From Planctomycetota bacterium (lineage in GTDB: Bacteria; Planctomycetota; Phycisphaerae; WQYP01): a stretch of 64,000 nucleotides of DNA. The stretch's first letter is position 1, and every line of letters begins with the position of its first letter. The stretch is taken from contig JAJYZF010000007.1 in NCBI GenBank assembly GCA_021800165.1, positions 1-64,000 on the forward strand. The letters are read 5' to 3'. Position numbers and translations under genes: made by a program. The notes beneath the pieces were generated by a model that was not told the DNA's origin, searched no databases, and saw only the letters and a program-made list of their open reading frames with translations. Positions 7,626-16,552 of this stretch are shown piece by piece.

Positions 7626-8633
7626 ATGAATCTTGCGACGCGGCGACGATCGCTGGAGGTTTTCGGCAGTGGTGTTGCTGGGCCTGATTTGGAGCAAGCC
7701 AGGAAAGGCCGGCGCAGGGGTTTTACGCTGGTGGAACTTTTGGTGGTCATTTCCATCATCGCCATTCTTATTTCGCTGTTGCTTCCCGCTTTGGCCAAGG
7801 CCCGCTTTTGGGCCAACGTGACGGTGTGCGCTAATAACCAGCGGCAGATTTATCTGGCGACGGCGGAATACTCCAATGAAAACCTGGGCTATATGCCGGG
7901 ATCGGACGCGTTTGAATATGTGCAGGGAGGTACGTACGCGACATCCTACGGGTATTACCCATGGGAATGGGTGGATGGTCCGGGAACGCCGGCACCATTG
8001 CCACCGGGGGTGATCTGGTCGCAGACGGTGCGGTGGTTTGGGGTGGGTGTGCTGATTGGGCAAAAATATCTGTTGGCGGATGCTTCAGTGAATTGTCCGG
8101 ACTTTTATATTTCGCCGGAGTCCACGACGCCCAACAGCAATTACTCTCCGCGGCAAGGGGTATTTACATTGCCGCAGCTCTACAGCAATGCGGTGGCCCA
8201 GGGGGACACCCCGGAACAGGTGGCCAACGCCTGTTTTGGCCAGGGTTCGTATATTTTAGATACGGTGCCGTATTATCAGGAATATGACCCCAGCGGTGCT
8301 AACTATGATGCCACCAACGAATCGAACGGGAAAATGGGTTTGCCTGGTTCGCACGGTGGTTATTGGTCGAACGGATTGCTGGTGGTTCCGCATATTACGG
8401 CGCTGATCATGTGTCTGACGACGTACGCCGACCAACCCGGCGTTCAGCCCGCCACCATCACCCATGAGATGAAGGGGGTTAATTGTACGTATATTGACGG
8501 TCACACGCAGTGGTTGCCGATTCACCAGTCCACCTGGAACATGTTTAACTCCATCGCGTATCCCGCGAGCGATGCCGGGGACATGCGCGGCGCCTATACC
8601 TTCTTCCCATGGGCCACGCAGCAATCATGGTGA
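7626..8633 (+). CDS. Type IV pseudopilin-like protein (prepilin N-terminus, H-X9-DG type C-terminus)
   Basis: 335 aa from the ATG at 7626, which has AAAGGAG six bases upstream. An earlier in-frame ATG at 7605 is less likely. After a ~36-residue basic leader comes [19 protein letters not shown], the prepilin peptidase site and N-terminal helix. The C-terminal part holds [17 protein letters not shown], the H-X9-DG region of DUF1559-like proteins common in planctomycetes. Proteins of this type are thought to assemble or anchor at the envelope like minor pilins; the role here is unknown. It is a close paralogue of the gene at 29099-30088, including 136 nearly identical bases around the prepilin helix. 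Confidence 0.9.
   Translation: MNLATRRRSLEVFGSGVAGPDLEQARKGRRRGFTLVELLVVISIIAILISLLLPALAKARFWANVTVCANNQRQIYLATAEYSNENLGYMPGSDAFEYVQGGTYATSYGYYPWEWVDGPGTPAPLPPGVIWSQTVRWFGVGVLIGQKYLLADASVNCPDFYISPESTTPNSNYSPRQGVFTLPQLYSNAVAQGDTPEQVANACFGQGSYILDTVPYYQEYDPSGANYDATNESNGKMGLPGSHGGYWSNGLLVVPHITALIMCLTTYADQPGVQPATITHEMKGVNCTYIDGHTQWLPIHQSTWNMFNSIAYPASDAGDMRGAYTFFPWATQQSW
7723..7858 (+). repeat. Near-identical DNA shared with 29857-29992 (inverted copy)
   Basis: These 136 bases encode the prepilin helix of the plus-arm pseudopilin. They match the reverse complement of 29857-29992 with about eight mismatches by my count, several at third codon positions. The rest of the two genes is more diverged. 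This suggests recent duplication or gene conversion of the module. Confidence 0.7.
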
Positions 8634-8704
8634 GGGGATATCCAGGAGGGGCGGCCGGGATTGTGGGTTGGCAGAACAGCGGCGATTGAATTCAGGAACT
8701 GGCA

Positions 8705-11700
8705 ATGGTACCAAGGTCGGATGAAACCTCCAAGAGACCGTCCACGCCGGCCGGCCAGGAAAAGCGTGCCCTGATAACCCGCCGGGATGTGGTGCTGGCG
8801 GTATCCACGGGGCTGTTGGCCAGCCCGCTGATAGCGGGTGGAGAAAGTCGGGGAGAGGTACAACGGCCGAAACCGCGTTTTTCATTTCTGGTGGGACCGT
8901 ATCCATCCCTGGGGCTTTTTGAATATCGTCTGGATTGCCGGGATTTGTGCAAGGCCCAGCCGAGTGCCGTGGGATGGAAGCTGCTCATCGAGCGCAATGG
9001 CCGGCCGCTGAAGAGCGAAATCCACCCCCTGGCTGCGGATGGTCAGGCTCACGGTTACGTGGATGTAGGCGCGATGCCGGACCAGGCGGTGTATGTGCTG
9101 CACGCGATTATTGTCAATAAATCGCAGCAGGAGTTGGCGAGGCAGCGGGAAAGTTTCACCCGAAGGGTGATGGCTTTTGAGAGAGCGCCGGTGGCTGGCG
9201 AGAGTGACATCCTTGTACCGCCGTTTACCGCACCGGTGGTGGATGGGCTTGAGGTTTCCTGCTATGGGCGTACCTACAGGCACGGGCGCGATGCGCTGCT
9301 GGAGCAGATTACGGCCGCGGGGCGGAGCTTGTTCTCGCGGCCGGCGGTTTTGCGGGCCCAGGTGGGGAGTCATCCGCTAACAGTGCTCAAGGGTGGGGCG
9401 GTGGAACTGAAAGCGGGGGGGACCGGGGGGGTGGCGTATCGGCAGAGTTTTTCCGGTGATGGGCTGACGCTGCACGTGCGGGGAGAGTTTGACTACGATG
9501 GTTTTTACCGGTTCACGGTACGCATGGCACCTACGCATCGGGCCGTGGAGGTGAAAGACCTACGGCTGGAGATTGGCTTTAAGGAGACGGTGGCGGAGCT
9601 GATTGAAGCGGCGGTGACCTGGAGACGCATTTTGGGTCCGCAAAAAGAGTGCATGGGCGAACTGGACAAGAAGCAAGGCTGGCTTTGGGATTCTAAAACA
9701 TTTCCGAGCCGCAACTGGTTTCGCATCGGCAACATGCCGCCGTATTTCTGGTTGGGCGATAATGATCGGGGTCTGGTTTACTCGTGCGCGTCGGAAGAGG
9801 GGATGCACAATGATGAAAATCTGGCGGCAGCGACCTTGGAGCGGCGGGGCGCTGAGGTGATTTACACGGCGTGGTTTGTGAATAGTCCGTTGCATCTGAC
9901 GGCGGAGCGGATTTTTGAGTTTGCACTGCAGGCCAGTCCGTTTAAGGCGATGCCGGTCCATGGGCGTTTGTGGCGCAATCAAGGGCACCGTCAACCGTAC
10001 AAAAATGGCATTCTCTTCACGGACTGGTTTACCAATGGATCCTATCCGACTTACGGCCGTTTTCTCACGTTGCCACTGCTGAAAAAATATGCCCAGGCCA
10101 GCGGTGCGGATCAGGCGGGGCCGATGGCCTCGGCGGTGTCGGAATGCGGGGGGACGCCGGAGTATCTGCAATTTTGGCACGAATGGGGTTCGGGCCTGGG
10201 CTGGAACAAGCAAAAGCCTCCGCCACCGCCGGATTGGGCGGTCAAAATGATGGAGGAGGCACATCTGCCGGTGAATCCATTTATCCGGGTGGAATCCGCG
10301 TCGAACGTGGGTGTGAGCAATGTTCGCTATCGCGCGTGGTGGTACGAGCAGGAGGCGCGGCATGCCGACATCAGCTATATCTATCAGGATAACCCACCGT
10401 ACGTGTATTATTTTGATCCTCCCAACGGGTACGGCTATATCCGCGACGACGGCCGAAAGGAAACCAGCAGTGCCATCTGGAATTCGCGGGATTTTATGAA
10501 GCGCATCGCCGTTACGGCCATTGAAGCGGGCAAAACCACCAGCCCCTACATCTGGGCCAACGCGATAAGCCCGGTTCTGCCGGGGCGGAGTTTCTGCCGC
10601 AAGATGCTCAATGGGGAATATTTGTACACGAAACTTTTTACACTGGGGCAGATCCGCGTGATGGCGTCGAAGCAGTGGGGTATGGTGCTGGACTGGTACC
10701 CATTTCCGCAGACGCCGGAGTCCCCGTATCCCAATATTGGACCGGTACGTCAATACTGGCGCGAGGTCTTCAGCCGGTTGTTGCTGCATGATATCACCAA
10801 TTTTTCCGGCAGCGATGATGACGCGGGGTATTGTGACTGCTGGCTCAATGCGTTGGATGTGTTCTGGTTGGACGACCCGAGCGTGCATTGGCATGCGTAT
10901 TATAGAAATGATACGGAACCGCGATCGGCGGAAAAGACCACATACATTTCAACCTATACGGCGCAAGGCAGAGTGCTGCTGTTTATCTCCAATCAACGTG
11001 CGGCGGCAGTGGTGGAGACAGTGCATCCGGGCTATCTGGAGAAATTTACGCACGACGCTCCGGCGTACTTTTACGATGCGGAAACCGGCGAAGAAATTGA
11101 ACGGGGGGCGGATGGAACATTAAGGCTGTTTATTCCGGGGATGGACTATCGTGTGGTGGTGGGATTTGTGGCCCGGTGGAAATTTGCAGCGGCCAACGCC
11201 ATCGGAATGCCGGGGCTGCCGGCACAATCCACCCGTGATCCGGAAGAGACGCTCACGGCCATCAGCAAGCGACTGCTGGACTTTCCGACGATGGTAGATG
11301 TACCCGGCGGTGATGAGCTGTACGTGCAATGGATGAAAAAGGTGATGGCGGCTTTGCCGGCCGACTCCGCGGATGTGGTTTACTATGATGCCAAGGCCTG
11401 TTCCGGGGTGGACTTTGGCCAGCCGGGCATTCAATGTTCGATGTTCTACAACAAACGCTGTGACGCGTTGTTGGTGAATTACTACAACAGTTCGCGGCAG
11501 CCGGTAGCACTTTCGGCGAAAGTGCGGGAGGTGTTGGCGAAGAAAGCGGGTAAGACGAGTTACAATTATATCATTCACCCGGTTTACGGAATTTCGGAAT
11601 GGCAATTTATTGACATACCGGCGCGGCGGGGTCTTTTGGAGATATACTACCCTGATGACCCGGATTATTATGGTCCGCGGCGGGGTCCATTTAACGTGGG

Positions 11701-11773
11701 CACGATGGTGGGCAACATCCGCAATGCGGTAGATGCGAATCAGCGGAGTTTGGGTGGTCGGCCGTTGACCTGA
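8705..11773 (+). CDS. Large exported DUF6067/GH123-like protein
   Basis: 1022 aa. A twin-arginine-like signal TRRDVVLAVSTGLLAS occupies residues ~27-45. The body starts at FSFLVGPYPSLGLFEY and includes an FDYDGFYRFTVRM strand pair, a QGWLWDSKTFPSRNWFR segment and a long C-terminal part rich in Trp and Tyr. It is a paralogue of the 1335-aa product at 24854-28861 but lacks that protein's N-terminal CBM9-like domain. I compare it to the large planctomycetal family annotated as glycoside-hydrolase-domain (DUF6067/GH123-like) proteins; this is from memory and activity is unproven. AGGAA precedes the ATG. It sits 71 nt after the pseudopilin gene, probably co-transcribed. Confidence 0.7.
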   Translation: MVPRSDETSKRPSTPAGQEKRALITRRDVVLAVSTGLLASPLIAGGESRGEVQRPKPRFSFLVGPYPSLGLFEYRLDCRDLCKAQPSAVGWKLLIERNGRPLKSEIHPLAADGQAHGYVDVGAMPDQAVYVLHAIIVNKSQQELARQRESFTRRVMAFERAPVAGESDILVPPFTAPVVDGLEVSCYGRTYRHGRDALLEQITAAGRSLFSRPAVLRAQVGSHPLTVLKGGAVELKAGGTGGVAYRQSFSGDGLTLHVRGEFDYDGFYRFTVRMAPTHRAVEVKDLRLEIGFKETVAELIEAAVTWRRILGPQKECMGELDKKQGWLWDSKTFPSRNWFRIGNMPPYFWLGDNDRGLVYSCASEEGMHNDENLAAATLERRGAEVIYTAWFVNSPLHLTAERIFEFALQASPFKAMPVHGRLWRNQGHRQPYKNGILFTDWFTNGSYPTYGRFLTLPLLKKYAQASGADQAGPMASAVSECGGTPEYLQFWHEWGSGLGWNKQKPPPPPDWAVKMMEEAHLPVNPFIRVESASNVGVSNVRYRAWWYEQEARHADISYIYQDNPPYVYYFDPPNGYGYIRDDGRKETSSAIWNSRDFMKRIAVTAIEAGKTTSPYIWANAISPVLPGRSFCRKMLNGEYLYTKLFTLGQIRVMASKQWGMVLDWYPFPQTPESPYPNIGPVRQYWREVFSRLLLHDITNFSGSDDDAGYCDCWLNALDVFWLDDPSVHWHAYYRNDTEPRSAEKTTYISTYTAQGRVLLFISNQRAAAVVETVHPGYLEKFTHDAPAYFYDAETGEEIERGADGTLRLFIPGMDYRVVVGFVARWKFAAANAIGMPGLPAQSTRDPEETLTAISKRLLDFPTMVDVPGGDELYVQWMKKVMAALPADSADVVYYDAKACSGVDFGQPGIQCSMFYNKRCDALLVNYYNSSRQPVALSAKVREVLAKKAGKTSYNYIIHPVYGISEWQFIDIPARRGLLEIYYPDDPDYYGPRRGPFNVGTMVGNIRNAVDANQRSLGGRPLT

Positions 11774-11864
11774 TCGACGGTCTGATACGGCTCAGCCGCC
11801 GGGTGCCGCGAGGGTGGCATGATGGCGGGAACGAGGTGCCCAGCGCATGGAAAGGAAAACCTTG

Positions 11865-12953
11865 ATGGCCAAGCCGTCTGTATCACCGATTCGTGTGGGC
11901 TTTATTGGTGCGGGTGTGATGGGCCAGGCGGCGCACTTGCGCAATTATGCTTCGCTGGATGATTGCCGGGTGGTAGCGCTGGCGGAATTGCGGCCGGGCT
12001 TGGGCGGAGCAGTGGGACGGCGGTACGGGGTGCCAACGGTATACACCGAACTTGGTGACTTGCTGGCCCAGGAGCGGAAGAATCTTGATGCACTGGTCTG
12101 TATTGGGCCGTTTACGCACCATGGATCCATTTTGCCGCAGGTGCTGGCCAGCGGCCTGCCACTGCTGACGGAAAAGCCGATGGCAGGGTCGCTGACGGTT
12201 GGACGACAATTGCTGGAACAAAAGCGGGCGGCGGGTGGGCGGTGGTATGTGGGGTATCACAAACGCAGTGATCCGGCGGTGATGTGGGCACGGGGACAGA
12301 TTGAGGCCTGGAAAGCGTCTGGTGAAATGGGAAGGCTGCGTTACATGCGCATCACGATGCCCCCGGGCGACTGGATGGCCGGCGGAGCTGCGGGCCTGGT
12401 GCAAAGTGACGAGCCGTATCCGGTGCTACCGCCGGATGCGCCGCCGGCGGAGATGGGTGCGGAAGAGTTTCGGCGATTCACAGGTTTTGTAAACTATTAT
12501 ATTCACCAGGTGAATTTATTGCGGCATTTGCTGGGAGAGGGGTATCAGGTATCTTGGGTAGATCCGGGAGGTGTTTTGCTGGTGGGGAGAAGTGTTTCCG
12601 GGGCGACGGTAGCGCTGGAAATGGATTGTTACCGCAATAGTGTGGCTTGGCAGGAGCAGGCATTGGTCGGTTTTGAAAAAGGATGGATACGGATAGAATT
12701 ACCAGCGCCGCTTACGGTGAACCGCCCGGGGCGGGTCTGGGCTTACAGTGATCCGGGGGGAGGTGTCGAACCCAGGTGTGTGGAACCGCAGTTGCCGTGG
12801 ATTGACGCCATGCGGCACCAGGGGATGAATTTTTTACGGGCGGTACGCCAGGAACCCACACCTCTGGCCACGGCGGAAGAAGCTTTGGAGGATTTGGAGA
12901 TCGCTCGACAATGGCTGGATTTGGGCCGTGCGGGCGTTAGTCGCGGAAGATAG
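11865..12953 (+). CDS. Gfo/Idh/MocA-family oxidoreductase
   Basis: 362 aa from the ATG at 11865, with AAGGA about ten bases upstream; an ATG 18 nt earlier is possible. VGFIGAGVMGQAAH is the N-terminal Rossmann loop, and TEKPMA at about residue 100 carries the family's Glu-Lys-Pro catalytic motif. NYYIHQVNLLRHL matches the second, substrate-binding domain. These enzymes oxidise or reduce sugars and inositols with bound NAD(P). The substrate is unknown. It lies 91 nt after the large GH123-like gene and 28 nt before an epimerase-like gene, a pairing common in sugar catabolic operons. Confidence 0.85.
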   Translation: MAKPSVSPIRVGFIGAGVMGQAAHLRNYASLDDCRVVALAELRPGLGGAVGRRYGVPTVYTELGDLLAQERKNLDALVCIGPFTHHGSILPQVLASGLPLLTEKPMAGSLTVGRQLLEQKRAAGGRWYVGYHKRSDPAVMWARGQIEAWKASGEMGRLRYMRITMPPGDWMAGGAAGLVQSDEPYPVLPPDAPPAEMGAEEFRRFTGFVNYYIHQVNLLRHLLGEGYQVSWVDPGGVLLVGRSVSGATVALEMDCYRNSVAWQEQALVGFEKGWIRIELPAPLTVNRPGRVWAYSDPGGGVEPRCVEPQLPWIDAMRHQGMNFLRAVRQEPTPLATAEEALEDLEIARQWLDLGRAGVSRGR

Positions 12954-12981
12954 AAGAACGCACATCATATTTGAGGATCAG

Positions 12982-13872
12982 ATGAAAACATCGCAAATAG
13001 CCATCGCCACCGCTTCCACCGCTCCGGGAGAACCGTGGGAGGAAAAACTGGCCGCTTACAGCGCTGCGGGATTTCGCCGGGTGGAATTACAGCTTGACCA
13101 AGCCAAACGGTGGATGACTCGGGGCCGGCGGGCGGGAGATTTGGGCAAGTTGCTGGAGAATTTCCAGTTGCGGTGCATCGGCGGATTTGAATGTCCCATT
13201 GAATGTTTCAGCGACGCCGGGCGGCAGCGTGAGAATCACAATCTGCTGGTGGCCAATGCCAGGTTACTCGCGGAGCTGGGCGGAGAGTTATTGGTGGTGG
13301 GCACGGATGGTCCCAGCGAAAATTCGTTGTCCGCTCTGGAAACCATTGGTGCGGTGATGCGTAAAACAGCGGAGCGTTTTCCGAAATCGGTGGCGCTGGC
13401 GGTGGAATTCAATTGGTCTCCGGTGGTTAAGAGCCTGCGCTCGGCGGTGGGCGTGGCGCAGGCCGCGCGGAGCGAGCGCGTTGGTATTGTTTTTGATGTT
13501 GCGCATTACCATTGCACAAGCAGCAAGCTGGAAGATATCAATCACGTGAGTGTGCCACTTTTCAAGCATGTGCATATCAATGATATGCGGCCCAAACCGG
13601 GCGAGCATAGCCATTGCAACGATGATCGCGTGCTGCCGGGCAGCGGTCAGGGTGGTCTGGATGTAAAAGGAATTGTGCGGCGGATTGAGAGTCTGGGGTA
13701 CCGGGGTTATTTTTCGCTGGAACTGTTCAATCCGGAATTATGGAAAGTGCCGTCCGAAAAAATCAGCGGGGAGATGTATCGGGCGATGGCGGGTTTGTGC
13801 TCGAAAGGGCAATCTTCCGGAGGGCGGCGGATGGTACGCGGGGGCCGGGGCGGAAAGCGGTCCATGGCCTGA
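12982..13872 (+). CDS. Sugar phosphate isomerase/epimerase (xylose-isomerase-like TIM barrel)
   Basis: 296 aa from the ATG at 12982, chosen because GAGGA lies just upstream; earlier frames overlap the oxidoreductase gene. The sequence has the AP-endonuclease-2/xylose-isomerase-like barrel pattern: AAGFRRVELQL, ALAVEFNW, VGIVFDVAHYH, FKHVHINDMR and YFSLELFN. The Glu, Asp and His residues in these strands are the expected metal ligands. The reaction cannot be assigned; with the preceding oxidoreductase it probably processes a sugar released by the locus. The C-terminal ~25 residues are basic and low-complexity. It is the last gene of the plus arm. Confidence 0.8.
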   Translation: MKTSQIAIATASTAPGEPWEEKLAAYSAAGFRRVELQLDQAKRWMTRGRRAGDLGKLLENFQLRCIGGFECPIECFSDAGRQRENHNLLVANARLLAELGGELLVVGTDGPSENSLSALETIGAVMRKTAERFPKSVALAVEFNWSPVVKSLRSAVGVAQAARSERVGIVFDVAHYHCTSSKLEDINHVSVPLFKHVHINDMRPKPGEHSHCNDDRVLPGSGQGGLDVKGIVRRIESLGYRGYFSLELFNPELWKVPSEKISGEMYRAMAGLCSKGQSSGGRRMVRGGRGGKRSMA

Positions 13873-13900
13873 TGGTTGGAGCCAAGATGGGCCATTCAAA

Positions 13901-13934
13901 GACCCGCCTGGAACCACCGGTGTTCCGGCGGGTC
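13901..13934. terminator. Hairpin between the two convergent arms
   Basis: GACCCGCC-T-GGAAC pairs with GTTCC-GGCGGGTC around a CACCGGT loop, about 13 base pairs with one bulged T. It lies between the stop of the plus arm (13872) and the stop of the minus arm (13965). The minus side continues TTTGAAT, a short U run; the plus side has none. It probably separates or ends the two convergent transcripts. Confidence 0.5.
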
Positions 13935-13964
13935 GCGGGGCGGACGCGGCAGGCGAGGAGGTGA

Positions 13965-15083
13965 TTAGCGGTGGCTGATCGGGGCAAGCTTCCGGTTGAT
14001 ATAGCGGTTAAATAGCTGTTGAATGTGCTGATCAAATCGTTGCGTTGTGGGCCGGGCGTCAAGCCAATTGTTAAACCAGGCCTGAACCTGATCCCAGATG
14101 GCTGCGGATGTATTTTTGTGTCCCAGTTTTTGCAGCCGTAAAAATTGGCCCAAGGTAAGCTGCCTGGTCACCCGTACTTGATACACCACGGAGAGGGTCC
14201 AATGGACCTTGAGCCAGGCGCGGCGGGCTTGAGCCAACTGGGCGGGATTGCAGCCGAAGGTCCGGAGGATGTCATCGGCCATCAGCATGTTGCCACGTGG
14301 ATTGGGATGAACGCCATCTACCGTGAACAGGCACCCGGCCTGACGGCCTTGGGCAATGGCCTTTTTCACCTGGGCTCGCATATCGGCACCAACATCGGCC
14401 AGGAGGCAATGACGACGTGCGGCGAGCCGTCGGAGGAAGGCGTTATAGGCGACTAACTTTCGGTTAAAGGGATTGGCGGCGTTTTCGCCAATCATGGTGG
14501 CGGTGAGAATCATGACTTTGACGCCCTGGGCCTGTGCCCGGCTGACAATCGCGGTCATGTTGTGTTTAAAATCGGGGAGAGGAACTCCGCCGGGTGTATG
14601 CCAGACATCGTTGACGCCGCAACTTACGAGCATCCAGTGGGGCTTTTTATTGAGTACGTCGGTTTGTAACCGCGCGAGCATATTGTTGGACATGTTACCG
14701 CTGACTCCAGCGGGAATCGGCACGGCAGCGACTCCGTTGACTTTAAGGCCAAGCATCACCAGGCGCACGTATCCGCTGCGCTGATCGAAGCCGAATTGGG
14801 TGATGGAATCGCCGAGAAACGCAATTTTTTGGCCACTTCGCACGAGGATACCCGCAGCCCGGCACGGGATGACCATCATAAGAAGAACCATCAGCGCGGC
14901 GGCGAGAGCGAGTGACACAATACGGGAGCGACGCCTGGTGAGAAAACTGAAAGTAGAAAGTTGAGCCGGGGAGCGCAAGAAACATGGTGTCATCAAGGCT
15001 ACGCGGTTCAAGGGCTTGGTGGAAGCGAGGGACTGGGTGTGAAAATGCTGGCCACGCGTGAGGCAGGAGAGAGGTTGGAGCAT
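13965..15083 (-). CDS. Exported SGNH/GDSL-family hydrolase (esterase-like)
   Basis: 372 aa. The basic N-terminus and the hydrophobic stretch IVSLALAAALMVLLMMV (~55-75) act as a signal peptide or anchor; an internal ATG 30 codons in is an alternative start. The four SGNH blocks are visible: KIAFLGDSITQFG (catalytic Ser), AGVSGNMSNNML (Gly), VSCGVNDVW (Asn) and VDGVHPNPRGN (Asp and His). Members often remove acetyl groups from polysaccharides. AAAGGA lies eight bases before the ATG. It is last in the minus arm, 33 nt after the GH29 gene, and may deacetylate the same glycan (inference). Confidence 0.85.
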   Translation of the reverse strand: MLQPLSCLTRGQHFHTQSLASTKPLNRVALMTPCFLRSPAQLSTFSFLTRRRSRIVSLALAAALMVLLMMVIPCRAAGILVRSGQKIAFLGDSITQFGFDQRSGYVRLVMLGLKVNGVAAVPIPAGVSGNMSNNMLARLQTDVLNKKPHWMLVSCGVNDVWHTPGGVPLPDFKHNMTAIVSRAQAQGVKVMILTATMIGENAANPFNRKLVAYNAFLRRLAARRHCLLADVGADMRAQVKKAIAQGRQAGCLFTVDGVHPNPRGNMLMADDILRTFGCNPAQLAQARRAWLKVHWTLSVVYQVRVTRQLTLGQFLRLQKLGHKNTSAAIWDQVQAWFNNWLDARPTTQRFDQHIQQLFNRYINRKLAPISHR

Positions 15084-15116
15084 AGATAGGGTCCTTTTGA
15101 AAGAAGACGGAGCATT

Positions 15117-16439
15117 TCAGCCATGGGCCAAATCGGAGGGACACGGATCATACGGGGGATGGGGTACCCGCGGGACCCGCATGCCACCGGTTAAGTTCAA
15201 GATCGGTGGTCGGTCACATTCCAAAGCCAGAACCGGGCAGACCGGATCGGGCGGATTGTCGGGTAAGCCACGGATTGCCAGACGGTCGGCGGTTTGAGCG
15301 ATTTCCAGATGGTTGGAACCGGCGGAGGCTGGGAGGCCCAGAAATTTTGCCGTCAGGACGCGGCATTGCAGGCCGCCGAGGGCCATTTCGCATCCCGGCC
15401 AGCGGCGCAGGAGCAGATAAAGAGTGTTGCCGCGTGCGGTCATGGGGCCATGGTGGTGCCAGTCTCCACGGTGGTCGCCGCGCTGGCGCAGACCGTAGGT
15501 AAACCGGTCGGTGTTGAAGATGCACTCGCCGCAACGCTGGAGCCAGCGGCCAACAGATTCCAACACGTCGATGGTTGGTTGGGGAACAGAGCCATCGCCG
15601 CGCGGTCCCACATTCAAGAGCAAATTGCCGTGATCCGCAGCCACCGTGGCGAGCATATCGACAACCTGGCCGGGTGTTTTCCATTCGTGGTCACCTTGAT
15701 GGTAGCCCCAATTGTTGTTGAGAGTCATACAGGCTTCCCATGGGCGCCAGGGGCGGGGTGCGGACAAATGGCCTTCGGGAGTGGAAAAATCGCCGGGCAG
15801 GCCATTGCGACCATTGACCACGATGCCGGGTTGGATGGAACGAATGAGGTCGTTCATGGCCTGGGCCTGCCAGCCCTGGGCGTTGAAGGGCCACCATCCA
15901 TCGTACCAGAGGATGTCGATGGGGGTGAAGCGCCGCACCAGCTCTTCCAGCCGCTGATGGGTGCGGGCTATGAAGGTGCGGTAGGCGGCGGGATCCTCCA
16001 GAGCGGCGACGCCGTCGGGCTGATCCATCAGGTTGGTCAGGCTGTGGTACAGGCCGATGTAGAGGCCGTGTTGGCGGGCGGCGGTGACGATCTCGGCGGT
16101 TAAATTGCGATGACAAGCGGCGTGCATGGAGGAAAAAGTGCTATGCGCGGTATCGTACAACCGGAAGCCGTCGATGTGCATGGTGGTGAACACCAGATAA
16201 CGCATGCCGGCGGCGCGAGCAAGTTTGCACAGAGCCTGGGCGTCAAACTTTTCGGCGGTAAACCGAGTCATCAGGGCGCGATACTCTTCAAGGTTGATGC
16301 GCTCACGATTCAAGGCCCATTCACCACGACCGAGCAGGCTGTAAAGGCCATAATGAATAATCATGCCATAGCGGAGATCGCTGAACGTGGCTGGAGTCAA
16401 AGCGGGGTGAGGGGCGGGTTGCGGGTTGGTCGCTGGCAT
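15117..16439 (-). CDS. GH29 alpha-L-fucosidase
   Basis: 440 aa. FSDLRYGMIIHYGLYSL matches the GH29 opening (W/F-G-x-x-x-H-[WY]-G). TTMHIDGFRLYDT holds the conserved substrate-binding His region, and DILWYDGWW places the probable Asp nucleophile at about residue 180. GNLLLNVGPRGDG is the typical end of the catalytic barrel. The family removes terminal alpha-L-fucose. No signal peptide is visible, so it is probably cytoplasmic and acts on imported oligosaccharides. It is short because the usual C-terminal beta-sandwich is reduced to ~90 residues. The gene lies 113 nt after the GH95-like gene and shares its likely substrate type. Confidence 0.85.
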   Translation of the reverse strand: MPATNPQPAPHPALTPATFSDLRYGMIIHYGLYSLLGRGEWALNRERINLEEYRALMTRFTAEKFDAQALCKLARAAGMRYLVFTTMHIDGFRLYDTAHSTFSSMHAACHRNLTAEIVTAARQHGLYIGLYHSLTNLMDQPDGVAALEDPAAYRTFIARTHQRLEELVRRFTPIDILWYDGWWPFNAQGWQAQAMNDLIRSIQPGIVVNGRNGLPGDFSTPEGHLSAPRPWRPWEACMTLNNNWGYHQGDHEWKTPGQVVDMLATVAADHGNLLLNVGPRGDGSVPQPTIDVLESVGRWLQRCGECIFNTDRFTYGLRQRGDHRGDWHHHGPMTARGNTLYLLLRRWPGCEMALGGLQCRVLTAKFLGLPASAGSNHLEIAQTADRLAIRGLPDNPPDPVCPVLALECDRPPILNLTGGMRVPRVPHPPYDPCPSDLAHG

Positions 16440-16552
16440 CAGGGTATACTCACTTTCATGGTTGGTGCAGCATTTATTTTAAGAGGCTTCCGCGGTGCTG
16501 CGGCGCGTGGAGGCCATCGTGGCAAGAAAGATCCGCTGATGAGCCGGAACGG

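Noticed and set aside
9560-10894. 444-codon frame opposite the 1022-aa gene
   Set aside because: His/Arg/Pro-rich antisense translation with no recognisable domain; the plus-strand frame has a paralogue.
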